From the NCBI GenBank assembly GCA_031291795.1, contig JARLIJ010000053.1, positions 1 through 39,338 of the forward strand: 39,338 bases of DNA, written 5' to 3'. Below the pieces are notes generated by a model. The model did no database searches. It worked only from the letters and a program-made list of their open reading frames with translations, and had not been told where the DNA came from. The stretch's first letter is position 1; every line of letters starts with the position of its first letter. Position numbers and translations under genes: made by a program. Shown piece after piece: positions 32,334 to 39,338 of the stretch. The stretch comes from Acetobacteraceae bacterium. GTDB lineage: Bacteria > Pseudomonadota > Alphaproteobacteria > Acetobacterales > Acetobacteraceae.

Positions 32334-33304
32334 AAATCCGCACCTCATATGCCGTGGCGGGCCTGCTGGCCTGCGTGGTGGGAGCCTCCGGCTGGCTGGT
32401 GGGACGCCTGCCCGCATTCGCCCTCGCGGCCGAACCAGCTGGCAGGCCCGTGACGTTCCAGCCTCCGCCGGACAGCGCCATCCCACAAGGCAAGTTCGGC
32501 GACATGGTGCGCCTCGGCGAGCGGATCTTCCGCGAGCCGGCGACCTATGCGCCGCAATTCGTCGGCAACCAGCTGCGCTGCAGCAACTGCCATCTGCAAG
32601 CCGGGCGGCAGGCCGGCGCGGCCCCGATGTGGGCCGCCTACACAGCCTATCCCGCCTATCGCAGCAAGAACGGCCACGTGAACTCGTTCGAGGAACGCCT
32701 GCAAGGCTGCTTCCGCTACAGCATGAACGGCAAGCCGCCGCCGCTCGGCGACACCGTTCTGGTTGCACTTGAAACCTATTCGTACTTCCTCGCCAAAGGC
32801 CTACCGACCGGCGAGGACGCGCCCGGGCGCAGCTTCCCAACACTGCCGAAGCCGCAGCTGCCGGCCGACTACGCACGCGGCGCACAGGTCTACGTGCAAA
32901 GCTGCGCCTCCTGTCATGGGCCGCAGGGGCAAGGGCAATCCTCCGGCGGAAAAGTGGTGTTCCCGCCGCTGTGGGGGCCGCAATCCTTCAACTGGGGCGC
33001 CGGGATGACCTCGATCAAAAGCGCGGCGGAATTCATCCGCGCCAACATGCCGCTGGGCCTGGGCGGCACACTGAGCGTACAGCAGGCCTGGGACGTTGCC
33101 ACCTACATGGACAGCCAGGTGCGCCCGCAGGATCCCCGCTTCACCGGCGATGTCGAGCAGACCCGCAAGAAGTTTCACAACACACCGTTCTCGATGTACG
33201 GGCAGACCGTCAACGGCGCCGTGCTCGGCGATCCGACCGCCACACCGCCGGACGGAACGGTGCCGGTTGCCGCCACCGCCGCGCCCGTGCAGCAGGCGGA
33301 CTGA
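32330..33304 (+). CDS. tsdA: TsdA-like thiosulfate dehydrogenase
   Basis: This dihaem periplasmic enzyme (324 aa) joins two thiosulfates into tetrathionate. Haem sites are CSNCH (84-88) and CASCH (192-196). Cys127, in LQGCFRYSMNGKPP, fits the unusual Cys axial ligand of TsdA haem 1, and the SMNGKP segment is characteristic. A signal anchor covers residues 5-34. The start ATG overlaps the cytochrome c stop (ATGA), a different start from the long open frame that runs through this region. The 3' end is only 2 bp before the IIa gene. Confidence 0.9.
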   Translation: MKIRTSYAVAGLLACVVGASGWLVGRLPAFALAAEPAGRPVTFQPPPDSAIPQGKFGDMVRLGERIFREPATYAPQFVGNQLRCSNCHLQAGRQAGAAPMWAAYTAYPAYRSKNGHVNSFEERLQGCFRYSMNGKPPPLGDTVLVALETYSYFLAKGLPTGEDAPGRSFPTLPKPQLPADYARGAQVYVQSCASCHGPQGQGQSSGGKVVFPPLWGPQSFNWGAGMTSIKSAAEFIRANMPLGLGGTLSVQQAWDVATYMDSQVRPQDPRFTGDVEQTRKKFHNTPFSMYGQTVNGAVLGDPTATPPDGTVPVAATAAPVQQAD

Positions 33305-33306
33305 AC

Positions 33307-33456
33307 ATGGCCGATCCCATCGACGACGCCGGCGATGCGCCCGCCCCCGGACCGTCCGTGCGCCCGGTCGGAACCTGGGTCGTGGCCGGCTTCCTGCTGT
33401 TCGCGACCCTGACCATGTGGACCCTGGTCGCGGTCATCTTCCATGCCCGCAGCTAG
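33307..33456 (+). CDS. Small subunit IIa-like protein of ba3 oxidase
   Basis: This 49-aa single-helix protein has a charged/Pro-rich N-terminus and one helix (about residues 23-45, TWVVAGFLLFATLTMWTLVAVIF), ending HARS. Size and position just ahead of subunit II match the CbaD/IIa subunit of Thermus-type ba3 oxidase. It starts 2 bp after the tsdA stop and ends 9 bp before cbaB. It was found by context and is easily missed. Confidence 0.75.
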   Translation: MADPIDDAGDAPAPGPSVRPVGTWVVAGFLLFATLTMWTLVAVIFHARS

Positions 33457-33465
33457 GACCGCACA

Positions 33466-33996
33466 ATGAGCGACAGCGCCGCACCGCCCGGTTTCGAGGA
33501 AGCCTTCCACCAGGCCGCCGAACGCCATGAACGGGTCTGGGTGTTCATCGCAATCGTGCTGCTCAGCCTGTTGATGGCCGGCACCCTGTTCTTCGTGGTG
33601 CTCGACTACGGCGTAGTGGTGCAGACCGACGGCTACCGCGCCGACCCCGCGTCCGTTGCGACAACGCCGCCGTTTGCCGATGCGGCACTGGTCCGCACCG
33701 GGCCGAACGCCTACGCGGTGCACATGCTGGCGCATCTGTGGACGTGGACGCCCAGCCCGCTGCATGTGCCGCAGGGCGCCGCGATCACCTTCTACGTCAC
33801 CAGTTCGGACGTGCTGCACGGGTTCGAAGTGCAAGGCACCACCATCAATGTCACCGCGGTGCCGGGCATCGTCGGATCGGTCACCTACACGTTCGCACAT
33901 CCCGGCACGTATTATATCATCTGCAACGAATTCTGCGGCATCGAGCACCAGGCCATGATCGGGCGCATCATCGTCGATCCGGCGAGGCCGGCATGA
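33466..33996 (+). CDS. cbaB: ba3-type cytochrome c oxidase subunit II
   Basis: This single-helix membrane subunit (176 aa) has an anchor at residues 25-48 and a cupredoxin domain with the CuA site: His118 (VLHGF), Cys153, Glu155, Cys157, His161 and Met164, in CNEFCGIEHQAM. The single helix (not two) and short length indicate the B-family. It accepts electrons from a cytochrome c, probably the c4-like protein encoded upstream. Its stop overlaps cbaA's ATG by 4 bp. Confidence 0.95.
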   Translation: MSDSAAPPGFEEAFHQAAERHERVWVFIAIVLLSLLMAGTLFFVVLDYGVVVQTDGYRADPASVATTPPFADAALVRTGPNAYAVHMLAHLWTWTPSPLHVPQGAAITFYVTSSDVLHGFEVQGTTINVTAVPGIVGSVTYTFAHPGTYYIICNEFCGIEHQAMIGRIIVDPARPA

Positions 33997-35732
33997 GCGC
34001 GGTCGTCGGGCGCGGCATCGCGTTGCCCGCGGTGCATGCAGACGCCGCCGAACGGCGGACCATGCTGGCGTTCCTGGTGTGGGGCTTCTCCGCGCTGCTG
34101 ATCGGCGCCGCGATCGGTCCGCTGCAGGCGCTCAACTACGGCGGCATCGATGCCTATCCGTATCTGCATCCGGTGCTGCAGACCTATTACCAGGGGCTGA
34201 CCGTCCACGGTGTCCTGAACGGCTACATCTTCACGTTCTTCATCACCTGCGGCCTGCTGGTCTACCTGCCGGCACGCGAACTTGGGCTGTCACCGAACAT
34301 GGCCCTGTGGCGGCTGTGCCTCGGCACGATGGCCGTCGGCACGCTGATGCTGCTCTATGCCATGTTCGACAATTCATCGAGCGTGCTGTGGACCTTCTAT
34401 CCGCCGCTGAAGGGCAGCGCGTTCTTCTATCTCGGCCTGACGCTGGTGGTGGTCGGCAGCCTGCTGCCGCTGCCGATCGTGCTCGACCTGCGGGCACGGT
34501 GGAAGGCGCTGCGGCCGGGTGCGCTGACGCCGCTGGTGACCTACATGAGCGCGGCCACGATGCTGATGTGGCTGCTGGCCGCGATCGGCGCCGGTATCGA
34601 GCTTGTCGTGCAGCTCGACCCATGGGCGTTGGGGCTGACCGACACGGTGGACCCGATGATCGGCCGCACGCTGTTCTGGTGGACCGGCCATCCCATTGTC
34701 TATTTCTGGCTGATGCCGGCTTATGTTTCGTGGTACGCCCTGCTGCCGAAGCAGGCAGGCGGCAAGCTGGTGTCGGACCCGATGGCCCGGCTGACCTTCG
34801 CGCTGCTGCTGGTGTTCTCCCTGCCGGTCGGCAGCCACCACCAGTACGACGATCCGGGGATCTCGCCGATCTGGAAGGGCATCCTGGCTGCACTTACCCT
34901 GTCGGTCGCGCTGCCCAGCCTGATCACCGCGTTCACCTTGGGGCTCAGCCTGGAATATGCCGGCAGGCTGCGCGGCGGCCGCGGCTGGATCGGCTGGTTC
35001 ACCGCACTGCCCTGGCGCAATGCCAGCGTCGCAGCCCAGGTGCTGGCAATGCTGACCTTCATCTTCGGCGGCGCCGGCGGCATCGTGAATGGCAGTTGGC
35101 AGCTCGATAATCTCGTCCACAACACGACCTGGATCCCCGGCCATTTCCACATCACCGTCGGCACCGCCACCGCGATGACCTTCATGGGCGTGGCATTCTG
35201 GATGCTGCCCCACCTGACCGGACGCGCACCGTTCAGCCCCCGCCTGGCGCTCGCCTCGGTGTGGCTCTGGTTCGTCGGCATGTCGGTGTTCGCGCTGGGG
35301 ATGCATTGGAGCGGCCTGCATGGCGTGCCGCGGCGCGCCTGGGTCTCCTACCTGCCGCACAGCGTCTATGAGCGCGTCTATGGCGCGGCCCATCTGCCGC
35401 TGCTGCTGGTGGCAGCAGGCGGCGTCATCCTGTGGCTTGCAACGATCGCCTTCTACATCGTGTTTGCCGGCAGCCTGTTCGGCCGCCGCCTGGCGACGCC
35501 GGTCGCGATCCCGTTCGCCCAGGCGTTCGGCGGCAAGGAGAGTTATGCGATCGACGACACGGAACCCGCCGGTGTCGTCGCAGATCCGCATCTGTCGCCG
35601 CTGGCAAAACTGCTCGACCATCTCGGGGTGCTGACGCTGTTCACGGCATGCGTGACGCTCGCGGCCTATATCCCGATCTTCTGGCCGTTCATCACCCACA
35701 TGACGGCGGCGCAGGGCTGGAAGGTCTGGTGA
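33993..35732 (+). CDS. cbaA: ba3-type cytochrome c oxidase subunit I
   Basis: This is a haem-copper oxidase of the B-family (579 aa, about 13 helices). Metal ligands are all present: low-spin haem His72 and His386, high-spin haem His384, CuB His233, His282 and His283, and cross-linked Tyr237 in GHPIVYF. These numbers coincide with those known for Thermus thermophilus ba3, which supports the class strongly. The ATG is at 33993, overlapping the subunit II stop. It reduces O2 to water with high affinity and pumps protons. SCO and CtaG follow. Confidence 0.96.
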   Translation: MSAVVGRGIALPAVHADAAERRTMLAFLVWGFSALLIGAAIGPLQALNYGGIDAYPYLHPVLQTYYQGLTVHGVLNGYIFTFFITCGLLVYLPARELGLSPNMALWRLCLGTMAVGTLMLLYAMFDNSSSVLWTFYPPLKGSAFFYLGLTLVVVGSLLPLPIVLDLRARWKALRPGALTPLVTYMSAATMLMWLLAAIGAGIELVVQLDPWALGLTDTVDPMIGRTLFWWTGHPIVYFWLMPAYVSWYALLPKQAGGKLVSDPMARLTFALLLVFSLPVGSHHQYDDPGISPIWKGILAALTLSVALPSLITAFTLGLSLEYAGRLRGGRGWIGWFTALPWRNASVAAQVLAMLTFIFGGAGGIVNGSWQLDNLVHNTTWIPGHFHITVGTATAMTFMGVAFWMLPHLTGRAPFSPRLALASVWLWFVGMSVFALGMHWSGLHGVPRRAWVSYLPHSVYERVYGAAHLPLLLVAAGGVILWLATIAFYIVFAGSLFGRRLATPVAIPFAQAFGGKESYAIDDTEPAGVVADPHLSPLAKLLDHLGVLTLFTACVTLAAYIPIFWPFITHMTAAQGWKVW

Positions 35733-35752
35733 CCGGGGAGGCATGCCGCACC

Positions 35753-36346
35753 ATGCGACGATCCGCTGCGCGCGCCCTGTTCACGCTAATCGTCCTGGCG
35801 CTGGGGCTGTGGGGCTACGCACGGTCCGGGGACCGCTTCGCCTATGCCGGCACCCGGGTTGCAGCCGGCATCGCGCCGCCGCTGGTGCTGCCGGACGATC
35901 GCGGCGGCACGTTCGACCTCGCCGCCCATCGCGGCCGGATCGTGCTGGTCTATTTCGGCTACACGCGGTGCCCCGATGTTTGCCCGGCAACGCTCGACCT
36001 GCTGGGTGCCGTCGCGCAGCAACTCGGTGCCGACCGAAGCCGCGTCGAGGCGGTCTTCGTGACACTCGATCCGCGGCGCGACACGCCGCCCGCCTTGCAC
36101 GACTTCCTGTCGAACTTCGATCCGGTGCCGGTCGGGCTGACCGGGTCGCCGGCGGCCATCGCCGCGGCGGCGCAGCGCTGGGGCGTGACGTGGCGCCCCG
36201 CCGAGGGCGGCGCGTATATCGACCACACCTCGCTCGTGACCGCGATCGGTCCCGATGGCAGGCAGCGTCTGCGCTACGGCTTCTCGCAACTCGGCGATGC
36301 GGCCGCCGTTGCACGCGACCTGAAGCATATCCTCGATGAGGACTGA
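35753..36346 (+). CDS. SCO1/SenC copper chaperone
   Basis: The membrane-anchored thioredoxin-fold protein (197 aa) has a helix at residues 7-22. It has the copper-site CPDVC with Cys73 and Cys77, and the third ligand His158 in YIDHTS. SCO proteins insert copper into the CuA centre of subunit II, encoded two genes upstream. The ATG at 35753 follows GGGGAGG; a GTG at 35729 overlapping the cbaA stop is an alternative. It overlaps ctaG by 11 bp. Confidence 0.94.
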   Translation: MRRSAARALFTLIVLALGLWGYARSGDRFAYAGTRVAAGIAPPLVLPDDRGGTFDLAAHRGRIVLVYFGYTRCPDVCPATLDLLGAVAQQLGADRSRVEAVFVTLDPRRDTPPALHDFLSNFDPVPVGLTGSPAAIAAAAQRWGVTWRPAEGGAYIDHTSLVTAIGPDGRQRLRYGFSQLGDAAAVARDLKHILDED

Positions 36347-37022
36347 CGCAGCGGCCGTCCGGCACCGGACCTGGTTCGGCTGGAGGCAGCTGCCGGCCAC
36401 TGTCGCGGCTGCGCTGGTCGTGAGCCTCGCCGTCCTGGGGCTGCGCGATCCGCTTGCCTCCATGGCGAGCTACACGGCCGCGCTGATGGCGCTGAACCAA
36501 CTCGCACCACCGCTGCTCCTGCTGGCGCTGCCGCCCGGGATCTGCGGGGGCAGTGAAAACCGGTTATGGGGCGTCCTGCTTGATCAGTGGGCCGGGATGA
36601 CGCTGTTCGTCGGCCTCAGCATCGCCATCGGGCTACCTGGTGTCTTCGATCCCAGTCTCGCAAATGCGCTGTATGCCGCGCCGCTCGGCGTGCTGGAGCT
36701 GGTGTCCGGCCTGCTGTTCTGGGCGCAGTTCATGCCGGCGACGCGGTGTATTCGCCGCGGATGGCTGGCAGGCGCGCTGGCCTGGGTCGGAGCGATGCCG
36801 ATGACTGTGGTCGCAGTGATCTGGATGCTGTCGCCGGTGGTCCTCTACACGCCCTACCTCGACGTGATCTGCCGCTGGAATATCCCGCCGCTCGCCGATC
36901 AGAAATGGGCGGGGCTGGTGATGTTCGTGGCGGGCCTGCCCATCCAGTTGTTCGGAGCGTGGCTGATCCTTTGTTCAAAGCCTGACCTGGGAGGACGCTC
37001 GAAGCGCGCGCAAGCTTTCTGA
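36336..37022 (+). CDS. ctaG: CtaG-family oxidase assembly protein (caa3-type CtaG)
   Basis: This polytopic protein (228 aa, about six helices) matches the caa3-type CtaG family (PF09678), not the Cox11-type CtaG. Features are the cytoplasmic start, an early helix at about 20-35, LNQLAPPLLLLALPPGI near 53-69, and GALAWVGAMPMTVVAVIWMLSP near 146-167. Such proteins support CuB assembly in oxidases. It overlaps the SCO gene and ends the sulfur/oxidase operon. No strong terminator is seen after it. Confidence 0.86.
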   Translation: MRTDAAAVRHRTWFGWRQLPATVAAALVVSLAVLGLRDPLASMASYTAALMALNQLAPPLLLLALPPGICGGSENRLWGVLLDQWAGMTLFVGLSIAIGLPGVFDPSLANALYAAPLGVLELVSGLLFWAQFMPATRCIRRGWLAGALAWVGAMPMTVVAVIWMLSPVVLYTPYLDVICRWNIPPLADQKWAGLVMFVAGLPIQLFGAWLILCSKPDLGGRSKRAQAF

Positions 37023-37200
37023 GCGAGTGGGCGCGAGGCCAGCGGGCTACGAATGAGGCGCGTGCAGCAAGTCGGAGAGTCGGAGCAATGTCACGCCACA
37101 ACGCCGCCTCGGCGAGGCACTGCTGATCGCTGGCCAGCGGAGCTTACCTCCAATGGGCTTGTTTCCAGGCCCAGCGAGCGTTTTCCCGGCTCCTATCTCA

Positions 37201-37461
37201 GGTTGGTCGGCTGTCATTCAAGGGGGCGGCCTGGCGTGTCTGGCGCGCTTTCGGGCGGATCGGGAAAGTGGCCTGACCCGGTTGCCGATTCCCCCGCCTG
37301 TTCCAACGGCGCAGACCTGGCTGGTGGTCCATCGGGACAGTCGCAAAACACCAAGAATCAGGGGGGCCCTTACTTATATTACCGAGTGCGTGCACCAACT
37401 CGGGACCACGCTATATCCAGCCGACGCCGAGCAGGCGGACAAGGAGCAATCCGCCAGGTAA
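37201..37461 (+). pseudogene. LysR-family regulator, C-terminal fragment
   Basis: This frame reads AVIQGGGLACLARFRADRE, GLTRLPIPPPVPTAQTWLVVHRD, and TPRIRGALTYITECV. It matches the C-terminal effector-domain end of LysR regulators (GLG.A.LP..LAD, then WL.VHRD.R..PRIRA). The helix-turn-helix and most of the protein are missing. An ATG at 37153 starts the open frame but the residues before 37205 look unrelated. The stretch 37023-37200 has nothing I recognise. Confidence 0.7.
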
Positions 37462-37524
37462 GGGAGGGCTGGCGAACCACGTGCCCGAGGCGCCGCCTCC
37501 CCGCTGCAAGAAGCACCTCAAAGC

Positions 37525-37764
37525 GGCCGGCCGCCCGGTGAATTCCCGTTGCCGCTCTTCGACGTGGTCGCCGACTGCATCACCATCCGTAGCTCCTTCG
37601 TCGGCACGCGCGAGGATATGGCTGAGGCACGCGCCTTCGCCGCCTAAGGCAAGGTCAAGGCCAATATCGAAATGCAGCCGCTGTCGGCAATCAACACGGT
37701 CTTTGACCGACTGGAGCACGGCGACGTGCCGTCACGGGGCGTGCTAGGGTTCGATGCAGCTTGA
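37525..37764 (+). pseudogene. AdhP-type zinc alcohol dehydrogenase, 3' fragment with in-frame stop
   Basis: The reading PPGEFPLPLFDVVADCITIR, then SSFVGTREDMAEARAFAA, a TAA stop at 37645-37647, and GKVKANIEMQPLSAINTVFD with a final stop at 37762-37764 matches the C-terminus of AdhP-like alcohol dehydrogenases (PPGEFPLPIFD, VGTR.DL.EAL.FAA.GKVK). The expected residue at the stop is Glu, so one base change (GAA to TAA) explains it. The N-terminal two thirds is absent. The stop plus truncation make it a clear relic. Confidence 0.8.
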
Positions 37765-37824
37765 CCTGACGCCATTGCGCCCGATCTCAGTGTTGGTGGA
37801 GACCCGCCACCACATGACACAACG

Positions 37825-38721
37825 GTGAAAGAGAAATCGACCGTGAATGACCTGAATGCCGGCAAGTCCGGTACGTTCAAGATTGGCGGCGACCTCGTCG
37901 TCAATCGGCTTGGCTTCGGTGCAATGCGGATCACCGGCCAGGGCATCTGGGGCGAACCCGCCGATCGCGCCGAATGCCTGCGCACGTTGAAGCGGCTGCC
38001 CGCGTTGGGCGTCAATCTGATCGATACGGCCGACTCCTACGGCCCGGATGTGTCCGAACACCTCATCCGCGAGGCGCTGCATCCCTATGACGGCATCCTC
38101 GTCGCGACCAAAGGCGGCCTGACACGCACCGGCCCTGGACTGTGGCATCCGGTCGGCCGGCCGGAATACCTGCGCCAGCAAGCCCTGATGAGCCTGCGCT
38201 TCCTCGGCGTGGAACAGATCGGCCTGTGGCAGTTGCACCGGATCGACCCGAAGGTGCCGCGCGACGAGCAGTTCGCGGCCATCAAGTCGCTGCTGGACGA
38301 TGGCATCATCCGCCACGCCGGCCTGAGCGAAGTGTCGATCGCGGAGATCGAAGCCGCGCGCAAGGTTTTTCCGGTGGCGACGGTACAGAACCGCTACAAC
38401 CTGATCGACCGCACCAGCGAGGCGGTGCTGAATTACTGCGAGAAGGAAGGCATCGGGTTCCTCCCGTGGTTCCCGCTCGCCGCCGGCGACCTGGCAAAGC
38501 CGGGTTCGCTGCTGGACAGCATCGCGAAGGCCCACCACGCAGTGCCCAGCCAGATCGCGCTGGCGTGGGTGCTGAAGCGCAGCCCCGTCCTGCTGCCCAT
38601 TCCAGGCACTTCGCAGGTCTCGCACCTGGAACAGAACGTGGCAGCCGTGAACATCACGCTCTCGGATGGGGAATTCTCGGCTCTGGACCAGGAGGGCCGC
38701 ACGGCGTTCCAGAAAGGCTGA
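37825..38721 (+). CDS. Aldo/keto reductase
   Basis: This TIM-barrel oxidoreductase (298 aa) carries the AKR tetrad: Asp in LIDTADSYG, the nearby Tyr of that motif, Lys in VATKGG, and His in WQLHRID. NADPH-binding features [19 protein letters not shown] are near the C-terminus. The start is GTG 37825; a GTG at 37843 (V N D L) is possible. It looks intact, unlike its neighbours. AKRs reduce aldehydes and ketones; substrate unknown. Confidence 0.93.
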   Translation: MKEKSTVNDLNAGKSGTFKIGGDLVVNRLGFGAMRITGQGIWGEPADRAECLRTLKRLPALGVNLIDTADSYGPDVSEHLIREALHPYDGILVATKGGLTRTGPGLWHPVGRPEYLRQQALMSLRFLGVEQIGLWQLHRIDPKVPRDEQFAAIKSLLDDGIIRHAGLSEVSIAEIEAARKVFPVATVQNRYNLIDRTSEAVLNYCEKEGIGFLPWFPLAAGDLAKPGSLLDSIAKAHHAVPSQIALAWVLKRSPVLLPIPGTSQVSHLEQNVAAVNITLSDGEFSALDQEGRTAFQKG

Positions 38722-38736
38722 CGCATCGCCGGGCTT

Positions 38737-38764
38737 CCCGGGCCGGCACAGCAACCGGCCCGGG
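38737..38764 (+). terminator. Strong GC hairpin after the aldo/keto reductase
   Basis: CCCGGGCCGG (38737-38746) and CCGGCCCGGG (38755-38764) form a perfect 10-bp stem with an 8-nt loop, 15 bp past the stop codon. There is no clear T-run, so it may pause transcription or protect the 3' end rather than act as a classical terminator. Confidence 0.55.
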
Positions 38765-38858
38765 AGGCGGTGATCCAGGACGTCGCGGCGGTCGCGCTGG
38801 ACCGCGGCGGCGGAAGGAGTCTCCCATGCCTGATCGGGCTTTGAGCTCCCGCCCACAT

Positions 38859-39187
38859 TCGCTGCGCGGCACGCGCGCCCGTGACGAACTGGGCATATCG
38901 CAGGCAACCGCCGCGAGACCGGTGCAGGCGGCTCTGGCTTCGGCCGCTTCCTTCGCGGTCGGTGCAGCCCTGCCACTGGTGATGGCGCCTGCAACCCCGG
39001 CCGACTTCGTGACCGGAACGCGTCTCGATCGCGTCCCTGCTGTTCCTCGCGCTGCTGGGCAGCCGTCGGCGCCAGAACCGGAGGCTCGAACATGCTCAAA
39101 GCCGCGATCCGGGTCACGTTCTGGGGCGCGCTGGCGATGGCGGTCACTGCCGGAATCGGCGCTGTCGTCGGTGCATGGGCCCGATAG
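38859..39187 (+). pseudogene. VIT1/CCC1-family transporter, 3' fragment with frameshifts
   Basis: The first segment reads RARDELGISQATAARPVQA and LASAASFAVGAALPLVM. A second frame gives SLLFLALLG, and a third gives MLKAAIRVTFWGALAMAV, TAGIGAVVGAWAR and a stop at 39185-39187. This order matches the C-terminal region of VIT/CCC1 iron/manganese transporters (HARDELGIS, then ASA..F..GA.LPL, then the final helix). At least two frame changes and the missing N-terminus make it a relic. An ATG at 38826 is unlikely to be a real start. Confidence 0.75.
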
Positions 39188-39220
39188 CAGCACCAAGAAC
39201 AGGCCTGACTTCGCCTTACC

Positions 39221-39338
39221 TTAACCAAAGCGTCCGGTCACATAGTCCATGGTCCGCTTATCCTTTGGCTTAACAAACATCTGCTCGGTTTTTCCCACCT
39301 CTATGACTTCACCCAGGTACATGAAAGCGACGACATCC
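39221..39338 (-). CDS. pstB: Phosphate ABC transporter ATP-binding protein, C-terminal end (partial)
   Basis: The window edge cuts this gene; only its last 38 codons are seen on the minus strand. They read [31 protein letters not shown] and VTGRFG, the typical PstB tail (YLGE..E.G.TE..F..P.DKRTEDYITGRFG). PstB is the ATPase of the high-affinity phosphate importer PstSCAB. Its codons use many AAA/TTT/GTT, unlike the rest of the window, which hints at a different compositional origin. Confidence 0.9.
   Translation of the reverse strand, partial: DVVAFMYLGEVIEVGKTEQMFVKPKDKRTMDYVTGRFG

Noticed and set aside
31652-33304. 550-codon plus-strand frame covering the cytochrome c gene
   Set aside because: The first part is out of frame with the dihaem cytochrome. 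The real gene starts at 32330 as TsdA, overlapping the upstream stop.
38826-39187. Complete small gene from ATG 38826
   Set aside because: The protein resembles only the tail of VIT/CCC1, in several frames, so it is a remnant rather than a small gene.
1-39338. CRISPR array, riboswitch, rRNA genes
   Set aside because: I found no regularly spaced repeats, no cobalamin or thiamine-type leader, and no rRNA sequence; the only structural RNA gene is the tRNA.

Overview
The window is GC-rich, gene-dense DNA from an alphaproteobacterium. An acetic-acid-bacteria-like lineage (Acetobacterales/Rhodospirillales) is my best guess, from the style of the proteins: a DUF3035-type lipoprotein, OpgH, a CobW-type GTPase with a WD40 partner, and an EnvZ/OmpR-like pair. 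No rRNA or other species marker is present. One tRNA (Tyr, GTA) lies at 2609-2694.

Left third (1-16.5 kb), mostly household and envelope genes. On the minus strand are a small unknown protein, a 2-keto-4-pentenoate hydratase-like enzyme and an RlmB/TrmH rRNA methyltransferase with a long Pro/Arg/Gly-rich N-terminus. After the tRNA comes a closely spaced minus-strand set: lipoprotein, unknown zinc-ribbon-like protein, peptide-type solute-binding protein and cytochrome P450. Next are a GFA-type zinc protein and OpgH, divergent from a GT4 glycosyltransferase. A CobW GTPase and WD40 protein, an orphan PAS histidine kinase, and a LysR regulator divergent from lrgAB complete this part.

Middle (16.6-23.6 kb): a citrate/tricarballylate-type MFS transporter, panB, a broken IS630-type transposase, and an EnvZ/OmpR-like pair divergent from a Met/His-rich Spy/CpxP-like periplasmic protein. 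Then follow an approx. 150-bp MITE-like palindromic repeat, a 3' methyltransferase fragment and a frameshifted methyltransferase.

Right third (23.6-37.0 kb), the most interesting part: a sulfur-oxidation and respiration island. To the left, a four-gene operon with 4-bp overlaps (peroxiredoxin, ArsR repressor, two YeeE/YedE half-transporters) is followed by a TauE/SafE exporter. To the right, across an AT-rich probable operator region, are an ETHE1-like persulfide dioxygenase and a phosphatase-like domain fused to a type II sulfide:quinone oxidoreductase (SQR). After a cydB fragment and an intact cydX comes a nine-gene operon: Tat-exported DsrE-like protein, orphan solute-binding protein, dihaem cytochrome c, TsdA-like thiosulfate dehydrogenase, ba3-type oxidase subunits IIa, II and I, SCO and CtaG. 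The gene content suggests sulfide to persulfide to sulfite, with sulfur species export, and thiosulfate oxidation feeding electrons through c-type haems to a dedicated high-affinity oxidase.

Far right (37.0-39.3 kb): a gene graveyard with the 3' ends of a LysR regulator, an AdhP-type alcohol dehydrogenase (internal stop) and a VIT/CCC1 transporter (frameshifts) around an intact aldo/keto reductase. The window ends inside the 3' end of an AT-richer pstB on the minus strand.
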